From Desulfuromonas sp. (GTDB lineage Bacteria > Desulfobacterota > Desulfuromonadia > Desulfuromonadales > BM103), in assembly GCA_012026975.1 (NCBI GenBank), contig VEPG01000093.1, positions 43,882 to 107,881 of the forward strand: a stretch of 64,000 nucleotides of DNA, given 5' to 3'. The notes under the pieces were generated by a model. It did not search any database. It had not been told where the DNA came from and saw only the letters and a program-made list of their open reading frames with translations. Within the stretch, counting starts at the first letter, position 1, and each line of letters opens with the position of its first letter. Of the stretch, positions 36,652 to 44,578 are shown one piece after another. Position numbers and translations under genes: made by a program.

Positions 36652-37122
36652 GTGAAAAAACACGTCTGGCGCCCCTTGTTTGTCGTCCTGAGTCTGGTGA
36701 TCTTCATCCTGTTGTTCAGACTGGCGTATGTCCCCGCCGATTTTGGCGCGCAGGAGCGCGGCTACACCTTCGGCTTCCACCGCCTTGGCAACGAGCAGGA
36801 ATGGAAGGATTACCCCGCCAAGTACAAGAACAGCAGCTACTGCAACGAATGCCACGACGACAAGGTCAAGAGCCTGAAAGCTTCGGCACACGCCATCATT
36901 CCCTGCGAGAACTGTCACGGGGCGGCCCTCGGCCACCCCGACAAGCCGGAGAAACTGACTGTTGACCGGAGCCGCGGCCAGTGCTTGCGTTGCCATGCCA
37001 AGCTCTACATGCCGTCGAGCGGTCGCAACAACATACCCGGCATCGATCCCGAACAGCATAACCCGGGAACCGCGTGTGCCGAGTGCCACAACCCGCACAA
37101 CCCGAGCCTGGAGGAGATGTGA
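36652..37122 (+). CDS. Membrane-anchored tetrahaem cytochrome c of a quinol oxidoreductase module
   Basis: A 156-residue protein beginning at GTG. An uncleaved N-terminal helix (LFVVLSLVIFILLFRLAYV) anchors a periplasmic domain with four CXXCH motifs: CNECH, CENCH, CLRCH and CAECH. It is followed at once by an FeS protein and an NrfD-like membrane protein. The set cytochrome c + FeS + NrfD occurs in Geobacter Cbc complexes (CbcSTU type) and in Nrf/Qrc-like quinol oxidoreductases. It probably receives electrons from the menaquinol site and passes them to periplasmic carriers. Exact orthology was not tested. Confidence 0.85.
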   Translation: MKKHVWRPLFVVLSLVIFILLFRLAYVPADFGAQERGYTFGFHRLGNEQEWKDYPAKYKNSSYCNECHDDKVKSLKASAHAIIPCENCHGAALGHPDKPEKLTVDRSRGQCLRCHAKLYMPSSGRNNIPGIDPEQHNPGTACAECHNPHNPSLEEM

Positions 37123-37124
37123 CC

Positions 37125-37898
37125 ATGAAACGGCGCGACTTCCTCAAGAACACGGCCGTGTTCGTTTCCGGGGCGTCCTTGTCCCTCTCGACCCTGGAAT
37201 TCCTCGACCCAAGAGAATTGCTGGCCTCCCAACCGAGTCTGCGCTGGGGTTTTCTGGTCAATACCTATAAGTGCGTCGGCTGCGGCTTCTGCGTCAAGGC
37301 GTGCAAGATCGAAAACGATATCCCGCTGGAAGCAAATGTCACTCGCACCTGGGTCGAACGCTACGTCATGACCAAAAGCGGGGAGACCATCAGGGATTGT
37401 CCGCAAGGGGCGCTCAACGGCTATACCAGCAAGCTGCTCGACGAGAACGCGTCGGGGATGCGGGCGGTTCCCGACGAGGAGGTTGCCCAGGCTTTTTTCG
37501 TGCCGAAACTCTGCAATCATTGCAGCACTCCTGCCTGCGTTCAGGTCTGTCCGGTCGGTGCCACCTATCAGACCGCCGACGGCGCCGTGCTGGTCGACCG
37601 CAAGTGGTGCATCGGCTGCGGCTACTGCATCATGGGCTGCCCCTACGGCGTGCGGTTCTTTCACCCGGTCGAACGCGTGGCTGACAAGTGCACCTTCTGC
37701 TACCACCGCATCAGCAAGGGCGGCAACACCGCCTGCGCCCAGGCCTGCCCGTTCGGTGCCCGGCAGATCGGCAACCTTCGCGATCCGAACGACCCGGTGG
37801 CCAAGGCTGTTCTGAAAGAACGGGTCGGCGTCCTGCGCAGCGAATACGGCACCAAACCGAATGTCTATTACATCGGGCTCAACGAGGAGGTGCGCTAG
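37125..37898 (+). CDS. NrfC/DmsB-like four-cluster FeS protein, Tat-exported
   Basis: A 257-residue protein. The start MKRRDFLKNTAVFVSG is a twin-arginine-type signal. Four cysteine groups follow: CVGCGFCVKAC (with a distal cysteine near the end), CNHCSTPACVQVC, CIGCGYCIMGC and CTFCYHRISKGGNTACAQAC. These are the ligands of four [4Fe-4S] clusters in NrfC/DmsB/PhsB proteins. Located on the periplasmic face, it would link the NrfD-like quinol site to the tetrahaem cytochrome. It starts two bases after the upstream stop codon. Confidence 0.9.
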   Translation: MKRRDFLKNTAVFVSGASLSLSTLEFLDPRELLASQPSLRWGFLVNTYKCVGCGFCVKACKIENDIPLEANVTRTWVERYVMTKSGETIRDCPQGALNGYTSKLLDENASGMRAVPDEEVAQAFFVPKLCNHCSTPACVQVCPVGATYQTADGAVLVDRKWCIGCGYCIMGCPYGVRFFHPVERVADKCTFCYHRISKGGNTACAQACPFGARQIGNLRDPNDPVAKAVLKERVGVLRSEYGTKPNVYYIGLNEEVR

Positions 37899-37900
37899 CC

Positions 37901-39205
37901 ATGGTCGAGCAAGTTGCCCAGATGGTGGTCCACGGCGAGGCCTGGACGATCAAGGATCTCTTCGTTCTGCCCAATGAATACGTCTACTGGTCGATCCAGA
38001 TTGTCATGTACCCGTACATGACCGGCCTGGTCGCCGGTGCCTTCGTTCTCTCCTCGCTCTACCATGTGTTTAACGTCGAAAAGCTCAAGGAGATCGCCCG
38101 TTACGCACTGGTCTTCTCCTTCGCCCTGCTGCCGGTAGCGATGCTCCCCCTGCTGCTGCATCTGCAGCAGCCGCTACGCGGCATCCACGTCATGATGACC
38201 CCGCATTTCACCTCGGCGATCTCGGCGTTCGGCATCGTCTTCATGACCTACGCCTGCATCGTCGGCGCCGAGATCTGGTTCGTCTACCGCAAGTTCTTCG
38301 TCGAATCACTGCTGCGGCTGGAAGCGAAAACCGGGCGCAGCAGCTTTGAGAGCATACTAAAGATGATTTACCGGATCATTGCCCTCGGCGCCCGCGATCT
38401 CAGTCCCGAGGCCCTCGAGGCCGACCATAAGGCGGTCAAGCTGTTGGCCGGCATCGGCATCCCGGTCGCCTGTTTCCTCCACGGCTACGCTGGGTTCATC
38501 TTCGGCTCGGTCAAGGCCAATGCCTTGTGGATGACGCCGTTGATGCCGGTAATCTTTATCTGTTCGGCGGTGGTTTCGGGGATTGCGCTGTGCATCGTCA
38601 GTTATGCGATCTTCATGGAACTGCGCAAGTGGGCGGCGCGCCGCGGCAAGAATTTCCTGCTCCCCGATGCCGTGGCGCACGGCGAACATGTCGTCGATGT
38701 CGACCATCTGCGCAGCGTGCAGGGCCACGAAGTCACCATGACCGCCAAGTACCTGCTGATCTTTATGACCCTGGCGATCACCTTGGAACTGCTCGACATC
38801 ATCTTCCGCGGTTATACGGCGGTCAAATCATGGGACATTCTGCGTGACGTCATTTATGAGCATGACTTTGTGAAGATCTTCATCATGCAGTACGGGATCG
38901 GCAACATACTGCCATTTCTCATCCTGCTACTGCCGGGATTGACCGTACGGCGAGCGGTATTTGCCAGCCTGTTGGTCCTGTTCGGCGTCTTCATGATGCG
39001 CTGGAACGTAGTCATCGGCGGCCAGGCGTTCTCGCTGACCTTCGACGGCTTCATGCACTACCATCTGCCGATCATTCCGCACGACATCGAGACCTTCAAG
39101 GAAGGGTTGCCGGGGGCGTTGATGGTCATCACCACGCCGTTCGTAATCTTTTATTTTCTCAACATGATCGTCCCGGCCTTCATGGAGGACAAGAACGCGC
39201 ACTGA
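37901..39205 (+). CDS. NrfD/PsrC-like quinol-binding membrane protein
   Basis: A 434-residue protein with about nine to ten transmembrane helices. It has the NrfD-like opening NEYVYWSIQIVMYPYMTGLVAG and the helix pair LLPVAMLPLLLHLQQPLRGI and MMTPHFTSAISAFGIVFMTY. Such subunits hold the quinone site and no haem. A GAGGAGG ribosome-binding site sits in the end of the upstream gene. It is the last gene of the three-gene module. The longer frame from 37688 overlaps the FeS gene and is not the start. Confidence 0.88.
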   Translation: MVEQVAQMVVHGEAWTIKDLFVLPNEYVYWSIQIVMYPYMTGLVAGAFVLSSLYHVFNVEKLKEIARYALVFSFALLPVAMLPLLLHLQQPLRGIHVMMTPHFTSAISAFGIVFMTYACIVGAEIWFVYRKFFVESLLRLEAKTGRSSFESILKMIYRIIALGARDLSPEALEADHKAVKLLAGIGIPVACFLHGYAGFIFGSVKANALWMTPLMPVIFICSAVVSGIALCIVSYAIFMELRKWAARRGKNFLLPDAVAHGEHVVDVDHLRSVQGHEVTMTAKYLLIFMTLAITLELLDIIFRGYTAVKSWDILRDVIYEHDFVKIFIMQYGIGNILPFLILLLPGLTVRRAVFASLLVLFGVFMMRWNVVIGGQAFSLTFDGFMHYHLPIIPHDIETFKEGLPGALMVITTPFVIFYFLNMIVPAFMEDKNAH

Positions 39206-39222
39206 TTGACCCATGCTGTCCG

Positions 39223-39258
39223 GCAAAACAAAACGGCCGTCCCTTAAGGGGCGGCCGC
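39223..39258 (-). terminator. Rho-independent terminator of the small minus-strand gene
   Basis: Stem CGGCCG-TCCC-TTAA-GGGG-CGGCCG (39234-39257, one mismatch), followed on the minus strand by TTTTGTTTTG. It lacks a T-run on the plus strand, so it primarily serves the gene at 39312-39437. Confidence 0.8.
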
Positions 39259-39311
39259 TCATGAATTATGGTAGTGGTGCTAGCGGCCCTCTCCAGGCCC
39301 TTCAGGTCGTT

Positions 39312-39437
39312 TTACTTGAAAAGTTTCCCGGCAATATGCGCCAAGGCCGGCCAGGCAATGACGAGAGCAGTAACAAAGGCGACTGCGGCGAGGGCAGAAA
39401 TGAGGGGCATGAGATACGATTTGGGTTGTGTTGTCAT
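39312..39437 (-). CDS. 41-residue single-helix membrane protein
   Basis: A short gene with every expected signal. The promoter is TTGACA/TAGTTA at 39461-39490. An AAGGAGGT ribosome-binding site lies six bases before ATG 39437, TAA closes the frame, and a terminator follows. The protein begins MTTQPKSYLMPLISALAAVA and ends ALAHIAGKLFK, with one hydrophobic helix between about residues 9 and 36. I do not recognise the family. It lies between the NrfD-like gene and the ImcH-like cytochrome on the opposite strand. It might be an accessory to a respiratory complex, but that is inferred from place alone. Confidence 0.75.
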   Translation of the reverse strand: MTTQPKSYLMPLISALAAVAFVTALVIAWPALAHIAGKLFK

Positions 39438-39460
39438 AGCGACCTCCTTGATATCTGTTA

Positions 39461-39490
39461 TAACTAGCATTAAATGCTTTTCCCTGTCAA
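39461..39490 (-). promoter_or_regulatory. Promoter of the 41-residue protein gene
   Basis: Minus-strand TTGACA (39485-39490), 18-base spacer, TAGTTA (39461-39466), giving an expected leader of about 20 bases that contains the AGGAGG box. Confidence 0.65.
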
Positions 39491-39596
39491 CAATAAGTTA
39501 GAGTGGTCTTAACGTTTTTAGAGTTAAAAACAGTCCCTTTCTGCTTGTTTTATTTTAGGAATTTTGCTAGAGAGGGGAGCAATTAATACTTAACGC

Positions 39597-39612
39597 GCCG
39601 GCAGTTGCCGGC
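39597..39612 (+). promoter_or_regulatory. Leader hairpin before the ImcH-like gene
   Basis: GCCGGC-AGTT-GCCGGC forms a six-base-pair stem 13 bases before the GAGGAG ribosome-binding site. It might modulate translation. No clear promoter was identified for this gene. Confidence 0.35.
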
Positions 39613-39638
39613 CCGATGTTCTTACAGAGGAGTTGTTC

Positions 39639-41096
39639 ATGGGACAGTTTGATATGGTTAAGGATTTTTTCCTCGGCATCAGCCGCAGCCGGATAGCGTT
39701 GGTCGGCGCCATGCTGGTCACCGTGGTGACACCGCTGCTGCTGGGCTACATGCTGGTCGACACCCTCTGGCATGTGAAGAATCCCTACTTCGGCGGCGCC
39801 GTCTACCTGCTGCTCGGCCCGGTCTTCCTCGGCGGGCTTGCCATGATCTTCGTTGGTTCGTTTATCTTCCGCGGCACCCGCGAAGTGCATCTGTTCACCC
39901 TCGAATACCTGCGCAAGTACTTCACCGAACCGCAACTGTTCGGACGTCTGCGGCGAAACGTCTTTTTGATCGTCCTGCTGACCTCGATCAACTTCACGGT
40001 CTTCAGCCTGTTCCTGTACCGGGCGTATCATTACATGGAATCGACCACCTTCTGCGGACAGTTCTGCCACAAGGTCATGAACCCGGAGTTCACCGCCTAT
40101 CAGAACGGTCCGCATTCGCGAGTCACCTGCGTGGAGTGCCATATCGGTTCCGGGGCCGACTGGTTTGTCAAATCGAAGATTTCCGGCGCCCGCCAGCTGC
40201 TGGCAGTCGTGGCCAACACCTATCCGCGCCCGATCGCCACCCCCGTGCATGGCTTGCGCCCGGCCCGTGACACCTGCGAGAAATGCCATCGTCCCGAACT
40301 ATTCCACGGTGACAAGCTGGTGGTGAAAAATCGCTTCCTCGACGACGAGAAAAACAGTGTCATCCATGACGTTCTGTTGATGAAGATCGGTAGCGCCGGC
40401 GACCGTGCACAGAGTTCCCACGGCATCCATTGGCACGTCGCCCCCGAGAACAGCATCACCTACCAGGCCACTGATCACAGCCGCATGGTGATTCCGGAAG
40501 TCCGGCTGAAGACCAAGGACGGCAAGGAAGTGGTCTTCCGCACCCCTGACGCCGAACAGTTGCTTGGTGCCGCCAGCGGCAAAGCGGAAGACCGGGAAAT
40601 GGACTGCATCGACTGCCACAACCGGCCGTCGCACGTCTACCTGTCCGTCGAGGACGCGCTCGATCGCAAGCTTCTTGAAGGGGCGATCCCCAGTGGCCTG
40701 CCGTTTATCAAACGCCAGGCACTGGCTGCGGTTACCGCCAAGTACCCGAGCAGCGAAGCGGCCCAGACCGGAATCGCCGAGACTCTCACCAAGTGGTACC
40801 AGGCCAACCAGGCGGAGCTGATCAAACAGAAACCGCAACTCCTGGCTCAGGCGATCAGCGGCGCCCAGACGGCCTATGCGCAGAATGTCTTCCCGGAAAT
40901 GAACATCGGCTGGGGAACCTATGTGAAACAGATTGGGCATGGCGAAGATTTCAACATCGGCTGTTTCCGCTGCCACGACGACCGCCACAAGAGCGCCGAC
41001 GGCAGGACGATCTCCGCTGATTGCAATACCTGCCACACCATGCTGGCGATGGAGGAGGCCAACCCGTCGATTCTCAAGACGCTGCGCGGCGAATAA
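39639..41096 (+). CDS. NapC/NirT-family multihaem cytochrome c, ImcH-like
   Basis: A 485-residue inner-membrane cytochrome. Three hydrophobic helices occupy about residues 18-40, 53-76 and 107-128. The periplasmic part has a CX3CH motif (CGQFCH) and five CXXCH motifs (CVECH, CEKCH, CIDCH, CFRCH, CNTCH). The NapC-like block EFTAYQNGPHSRVTCVECHI and the FVKSKISGARQ segment are typical of quinol-dehydrogenase cytochromes. Three helices before a NapC domain recall Geobacter ImcH, used for acceptors of higher potential. ImcH is described with seven haem sites, and I count six here. ATG 39639 is six bases after GAGGAG. Confidence 0.82.
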   Translation: MGQFDMVKDFFLGISRSRIALVGAMLVTVVTPLLLGYMLVDTLWHVKNPYFGGAVYLLLGPVFLGGLAMIFVGSFIFRGTREVHLFTLEYLRKYFTEPQLFGRLRRNVFLIVLLTSINFTVFSLFLYRAYHYMESTTFCGQFCHKVMNPEFTAYQNGPHSRVTCVECHIGSGADWFVKSKISGARQLLAVVANTYPRPIATPVHGLRPARDTCEKCHRPELFHGDKLVVKNRFLDDEKNSVIHDVLLMKIGSAGDRAQSSHGIHWHVAPENSITYQATDHSRMVIPEVRLKTKDGKEVVFRTPDAEQLLGAASGKAEDREMDCIDCHNRPSHVYLSVEDALDRKLLEGAIPSGLPFIKRQALAAVTAKYPSSEAAQTGIAETLTKWYQANQAELIKQKPQLLAQAISGAQTAYAQNVFPEMNIGWGTYVKQIGHGEDFNIGCFRCHDDRHKSADGRTISADCNTCHTMLAMEEANPSILKTLRGE

Positions 41097-41113
41097 GCCG
41101 AAGCCGCACACTA

Positions 41114-41160
41114 AAAAGGCAAAGGGCCCGCTGCCGTTCGGCAGCGGGCCCTTTGCCTTT
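41114..41160. terminator. Strong bidirectional terminator
   Basis: A 21-bp perfect stem (41115-41160, starting AAAGGCAAAGGGCCC) with a GTTC loop lies between the convergent ImcH-like and multicopper oxidase genes. A-rich and T-rich ends are part of the stem. Confidence 0.88.
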
Positions 41161-41179
41161 GAGCGTTAACCTGGCTACG

Positions 41180-44100
41180 TCATCTCAGTCTGAAGCTTAT
41201 CACCTGTTGTGCTTCGGAACCTACCGGACTACCGGTATGCCGGGTCGATACAAGAATCTTGTACCATCCCGGGGTAAGACCTACCGTGTTCCAAAGCCAC
41301 GAGCCAGCACCGTAGGACGCAGTCCCGACCGTCCACGTTGCGGCGCCCGCCGCTTTCCAGGAGAAACGGTATTCGTAAGGACCTGTGATATCACCGCCGG
41401 TGGCGGCCGCGTTGAAGGTGATCGCGGTGCCGACCAACTGCGGACTGGGCGTCGCAACATCAGGAGCCAGGGTGACGCCGGTAGCGGGCGTCGGCGACGA
41501 AAGTTTAAAGGTTATTACTGTTTGGGCCTCGACGGCCGCAGGGTTGCCGACATGCCTGGTTTGGACACGGACTTTGTAGATTCCCATGCCAAGGCCCGTG
41601 GTATTCCAGTTCCATGTCGTCGCGTTGGCGATATAGGCCGGACCCAATGTCCAGGTCGCGGACCCCGCCGCCCGCCAGGAGAAGCGGTATTCGTAAGGAC
41701 CGGCGGCGTCACCGCCGGTGGCAGCCGCGTTGAAAGTGACCACGGTGCCAACCGGCTGCGGACTGGGTGTCAGGAGATCCGCCGCCAGAGTGGCGCCGGT
41801 GGCCGGCAAAGCCGGCGTCCCGCCCGCGATGACCATATAGGGCCGCATCATCTCGTTGTCTTCATGCTCGAGGATATGGCAGTGCCAGACATAAAGGCCG
41901 GGGATGTCGAACAGGGCCTTGACCCGGGTCACCTGGCCCGGGTAGCTGATCACCGTGTCCTTGCGGCCGCGCTCGTTGGGCAACGGCCCAATGTTAGTCC
42001 CGGCGACCGGCGCCAGGGTCATCATGTCGATATCCTGGCGGCTGACGACCTGGAAGCCGACCAGGTGCATATGGATCGGGTGGGCGTCCATGGTGGTGTT
42101 GTAGAACTCCCAGATCTCGGTGCTGTTCAGCAGCGGGTATTCCGTGATCGGGTTGTGCCAATGGATCGGAACGGCCGCCCGGTTCCCCAGGCCATCCTTG
42201 GTGACTATCCCCAGCACTGCTTCGCGCGGGCCCATGGCATCGGCGATGGTTCCCGCGGCCACGGGAGTCGCCTGACAGGTCGCCAGGAAGGTGGGATCGC
42301 CGGGGGGAACGCTGAAGAGAAAAGCGAGATACGCCCCGGTGACCGCATCGAACTGGGCGCAGACCTGGTCGGATGACATTTCGTTGAGCGAGAGCGACCG
42401 CATATTCAAGGCGGCGCCAAGAGCAGCTTCAGCCGGCAGGACCAGGTTCGCCGGTGGCGTAGAGGGGTCGCCACCAAGCCGGGTCGCGGTGGTCACGACG
42501 AAATCCATGACCTGGGCGGTGGTGTCGGGATCGGCCTTGTCGGCTGCCGTCAACGCAAGCGGCGCGCCCGTGAGCGGATCGAACGGGAAGCCGCCGAAGG
42601 GGGCGTCGGGGCCGGTGTTGAACATGCGGATGCGGGTGCCGATAGGATAACTGACGGCATTGCTGAAGTCGACGATCACGTCGGCGCGTTCGGCCAACGA
42701 CAGGAGCAGGGCCTGGGCCGGGTGGGGCGCGGCCACCGGTGGCGGAACGTTGCCGTTGCCGGCGAGAGAGGTGAACTGGCCCGTTACGATTTTGACGACC
42801 TTGGGAAGGAAGCCCTGATCGCCGCCGATCTGGTAGAAGGGAACCTCGGCGCCGAGCAGGTCATCGGCGGTGCCCATGATGGTGTCGGGGCCGGGGCCGG
42901 TCACAATGAACATCGACAGGTTCAGGGTCCGCGAGTTGCAGCCGTTGAGCAGGCGCAGGCGGTAGCGTTCCTGGGCGACATCGAGCTTCGGCCAGGTGGT
43001 GCCGTTGACCACCATGGTGTTGGCGAAAAACTCGGGGTTCCAGATGCCGGAGAGGTCGGAGGGACCGGTCGGCGTCCCGGCATTGCCGATGTACGGCCCG
43101 GCGAAGCCGTCGAAGAAGATGCGGTCGTTCGGGTAGAAGAGCTTCGCCTGGGTTGCGCCGGTAGCGTTCGGCAGCGTAATGCCGGCAGCATCCGCCCAGT
43201 CAAAAGAGCGATCCTGGATCACCACCGGAATCTCGCGGATATTCGCGCGGGTGGCCGGAACGAAGTTCGGGTCGTCGGCGCCGGTCGGCGCCGGTCCCGG
43301 CAGGACGCCGGGAGCCGTATCATAGAGGCCGCCACGGATGAGCCAGAAGCCCGCCGGGCCGGCATAGACATTGGCGCGGGTCAGCCCCAGCGCATGGTCA
43401 TGGTACCAGATGGTGGCGGCGGCCTGGTCGTTGCGATAGCTGTAAAAGGCCGAGCCGGGAATGGTGTTGGCGTTGTTCGCCTGGGTGAAGACCGAGCCGC
43501 GCGAGACATAGCCGGGCGGGATGTTGTTGGCGCCGGGGAGCCACCAGCCTTCGGGATAGCCGTCGCTGTCCGGGTTCACATGCGCGCCGTGGACATGGGT
43601 TACCAGGGGAACCGGCCCGGTATACGGCGCGGGGTTGGCCGTCTCGCAGTCGGTCCCGTTCGGAGTAGGCATGAGACAGCCGGTGCCGGTCGGATTGGCC
43701 CAGTGCAGGGTCTGGTCGATCGGCAGCAGATGGGGACGGAAGTTGCCGGTTGCCGGATCAACCAGATCGTTGATCCAGCGAACAGACGTGGCCACACCGC
43801 TGGTATTCTCCACGGTGAAGGCCGGATAGTTGAAGCTCACGCCGCTGGCCATTGGGACCGGGGCGACGAAACCCGGCGGGATCACATCCTCCGCCCGCCC
43901 GTAGCTCCAGACGGTGGTCGGCGGCAGGGGCGCGGGGAGAACCTGCTGCTGGAACTGGCGCACGGCAATGTCGTAGGTGGCCGCCGGCTGCCCTACCGGC
44001 GGGATCACCGTGGTGGCCGGCATCACCGGGGGGATGACCAGCGGTGTGACGTACTTGGTAATGGTCAGGGGATCGAGGGTTCCGCCCGGCAAGGGCGCGG

Positions 44101-44194
44101 CCCAGACCGGAGAAAGACCACCGACGATCAATAAGCAGCAGAACCACATCAGCAACGTCAACCTCAACCTCAACCTCAATTTTCGACTTAACAT
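41180..44194 (-). CDS. Large secreted multicopper oxidase with two C-terminal Ig-like repeats
   Basis: A 1004-residue exported protein. A basic signal peptide ends near SPVWAAP. The copper ligands lie in THVHGAH, IWYHDHA, HPIHMHLVGF and HCHILEHEDNEMM, which together give type 1, 2 and 3 sites. Residues from about 797 hold two near-identical repeats of about 102-106 residues with Ig/Big-like character. Such oxidases (CotA/bilirubin-oxidase-like) oxidise metals or phenols; in Geobacter the large oxidase OmpB supports Fe(III) oxide use, though orthology is not shown. ATG 44194 follows AGGAGG. A sigma-54-type promoter lies upstream. Confidence 0.88.
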   Translation of the reverse strand: MLSRKLRLRLRLTLLMWFCCLLIVGGLSPVWAAPLPGGTLDPLTITKYVTPLVIPPVMPATTVIPPVGQPAATYDIAVRQFQQQVLPAPLPPTTVWSYGRAEDVIPPGFVAPVPMASGVSFNYPAFTVENTSGVATSVRWINDLVDPATGNFRPHLLPIDQTLHWANPTGTGCLMPTPNGTDCETANPAPYTGPVPLVTHVHGAHVNPDSDGYPEGWWLPGANNIPPGYVSRGSVFTQANNANTIPGSAFYSYRNDQAAATIWYHDHALGLTRANVYAGPAGFWLIRGGLYDTAPGVLPGPAPTGADDPNFVPATRANIREIPVVIQDRSFDWADAAGITLPNATGATQAKLFYPNDRIFFDGFAGPYIGNAGTPTGPSDLSGIWNPEFFANTMVVNGTTWPKLDVAQERYRLRLLNGCNSRTLNLSMFIVTGPGPDTIMGTADDLLGAEVPFYQIGGDQGFLPKVVKIVTGQFTSLAGNGNVPPPVAAPHPAQALLLSLAERADVIVDFSNAVSYPIGTRIRMFNTGPDAPFGGFPFDPLTGAPLALTAADKADPDTTAQVMDFVVTTATRLGGDPSTPPANLVLPAEAALGAALNMRSLSLNEMSSDQVCAQFDAVTGAYLAFLFSVPPGDPTFLATCQATPVAAGTIADAMGPREAVLGIVTKDGLGNRAAVPIHWHNPITEYPLLNSTEIWEFYNTTMDAHPIHMHLVGFQVVSRQDIDMMTLAPVAGTNIGPLPNERGRKDTVISYPGQVTRVKALFDIPGLYVWHCHILEHEDNEMMRPYMVIAGGTPALPATGATLAADLLTPSPQPVGTVVTFNAAATGGDAAGPYEYRFSWRAAGSATWTLGPAYIANATTWNWNTTGLGMGIYKVRVQTRHVGNPAAVEAQTVITFKLSSPTPATGVTLAPDVATPSPQLVGTAITFNAAATGGDITGPYEYRFSWKAAGAATWTVGTASYGAGSWLWNTVGLTPGWYKILVSTRHTGSPVGSEAQQVISFRLR
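41183..41806 (-). repeat. Tandem repeat encoding two Ig-like domains
   Basis: Copies at 41183-41488 and 41489-41806 encode about 102 and 106 residues. Each begins PATG(A/V)TLA and contains TFNAAATGGD and GPYEYRFSW. Identity is high, indicating a duplication within the gene. Confidence 0.85.
44159..44179 (-). repeat. Hexanucleotide repeat in the oxidase signal peptide
   Basis: Three and a half copies of CAACCT on the plus strand (AGGTTG on the coding strand) encode alternating Leu-Arg in the n-region of the signal peptide. Copy-number changes would keep the frame. Confidence 0.75.
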
Positions 44195-44578
44195 ACGGTT
44201 ACCTCCTGTTGCGGTTATTTGGCAGAAAACCCCGTTGTGGAAAAACTTCCCGTTATGCAGCACATGGAAAACACCTATAGTTAACTCTGTGTGACGGCAA
44301 AAACCGTGCCGGCATGCCAGCGCTTATAATCCTGACAAAAAATGAATTATTACGAGTTCTGTCCATATATATTCAATAAGCAAGTTTTTCTATGTAGTTA
44401 TGGTTGCAATTGCACATCGTACGAATATATGTTGTTAACAGGAGGATGAACAACGTATGGCCAGCACATAAATTCCCGTCCCCTTTGATGCTTATGTAAT
44501 AAATCGACATCTACCCCTCTGAAGCTCAACTATTCGCACCCCTTTTGTCCCGAAAAAACAGGCCTGTTTTCCCTAGCG
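44195..44578. other. Intergenic region between the oxidase and FKBP genes
   Basis: No gene is seen. It holds the sigma-54-like promoter of the oxidase, an AT-rich stretch (44331-44500), and a short palindrome AAAACAGGCCTGTTTT at about 44555-44570. The palindrome could act as a weak terminator for the FKBP gene on the minus strand. Confidence 0.5.
44296..44311 (-). promoter_or_regulatory. Putative sigma-54 (-24/-12) promoter of the multicopper oxidase
   Basis: On the minus strand CGGCACGGTTTTTGCC has GG and GC exactly ten bases apart (44309-44310 and 44297-44298). It matches the RpoN consensus TGGCACG-N4-TTGC except at the first base. It lies about 100 bases before the oxidase ATG. Confidence 0.6.

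Noticed and set aside
36461..36655. Short plus-strand frame before the tetrahaem cytochrome
   Set aside because: No ribosome-binding site or domain; it spans the likely promoter of the next operon.
39213..39467. Plus-strand 84-codon frame after the NrfD-like gene
   Set aside because: Runs through the terminator hairpin and is antisense to the better supported 41-residue gene.
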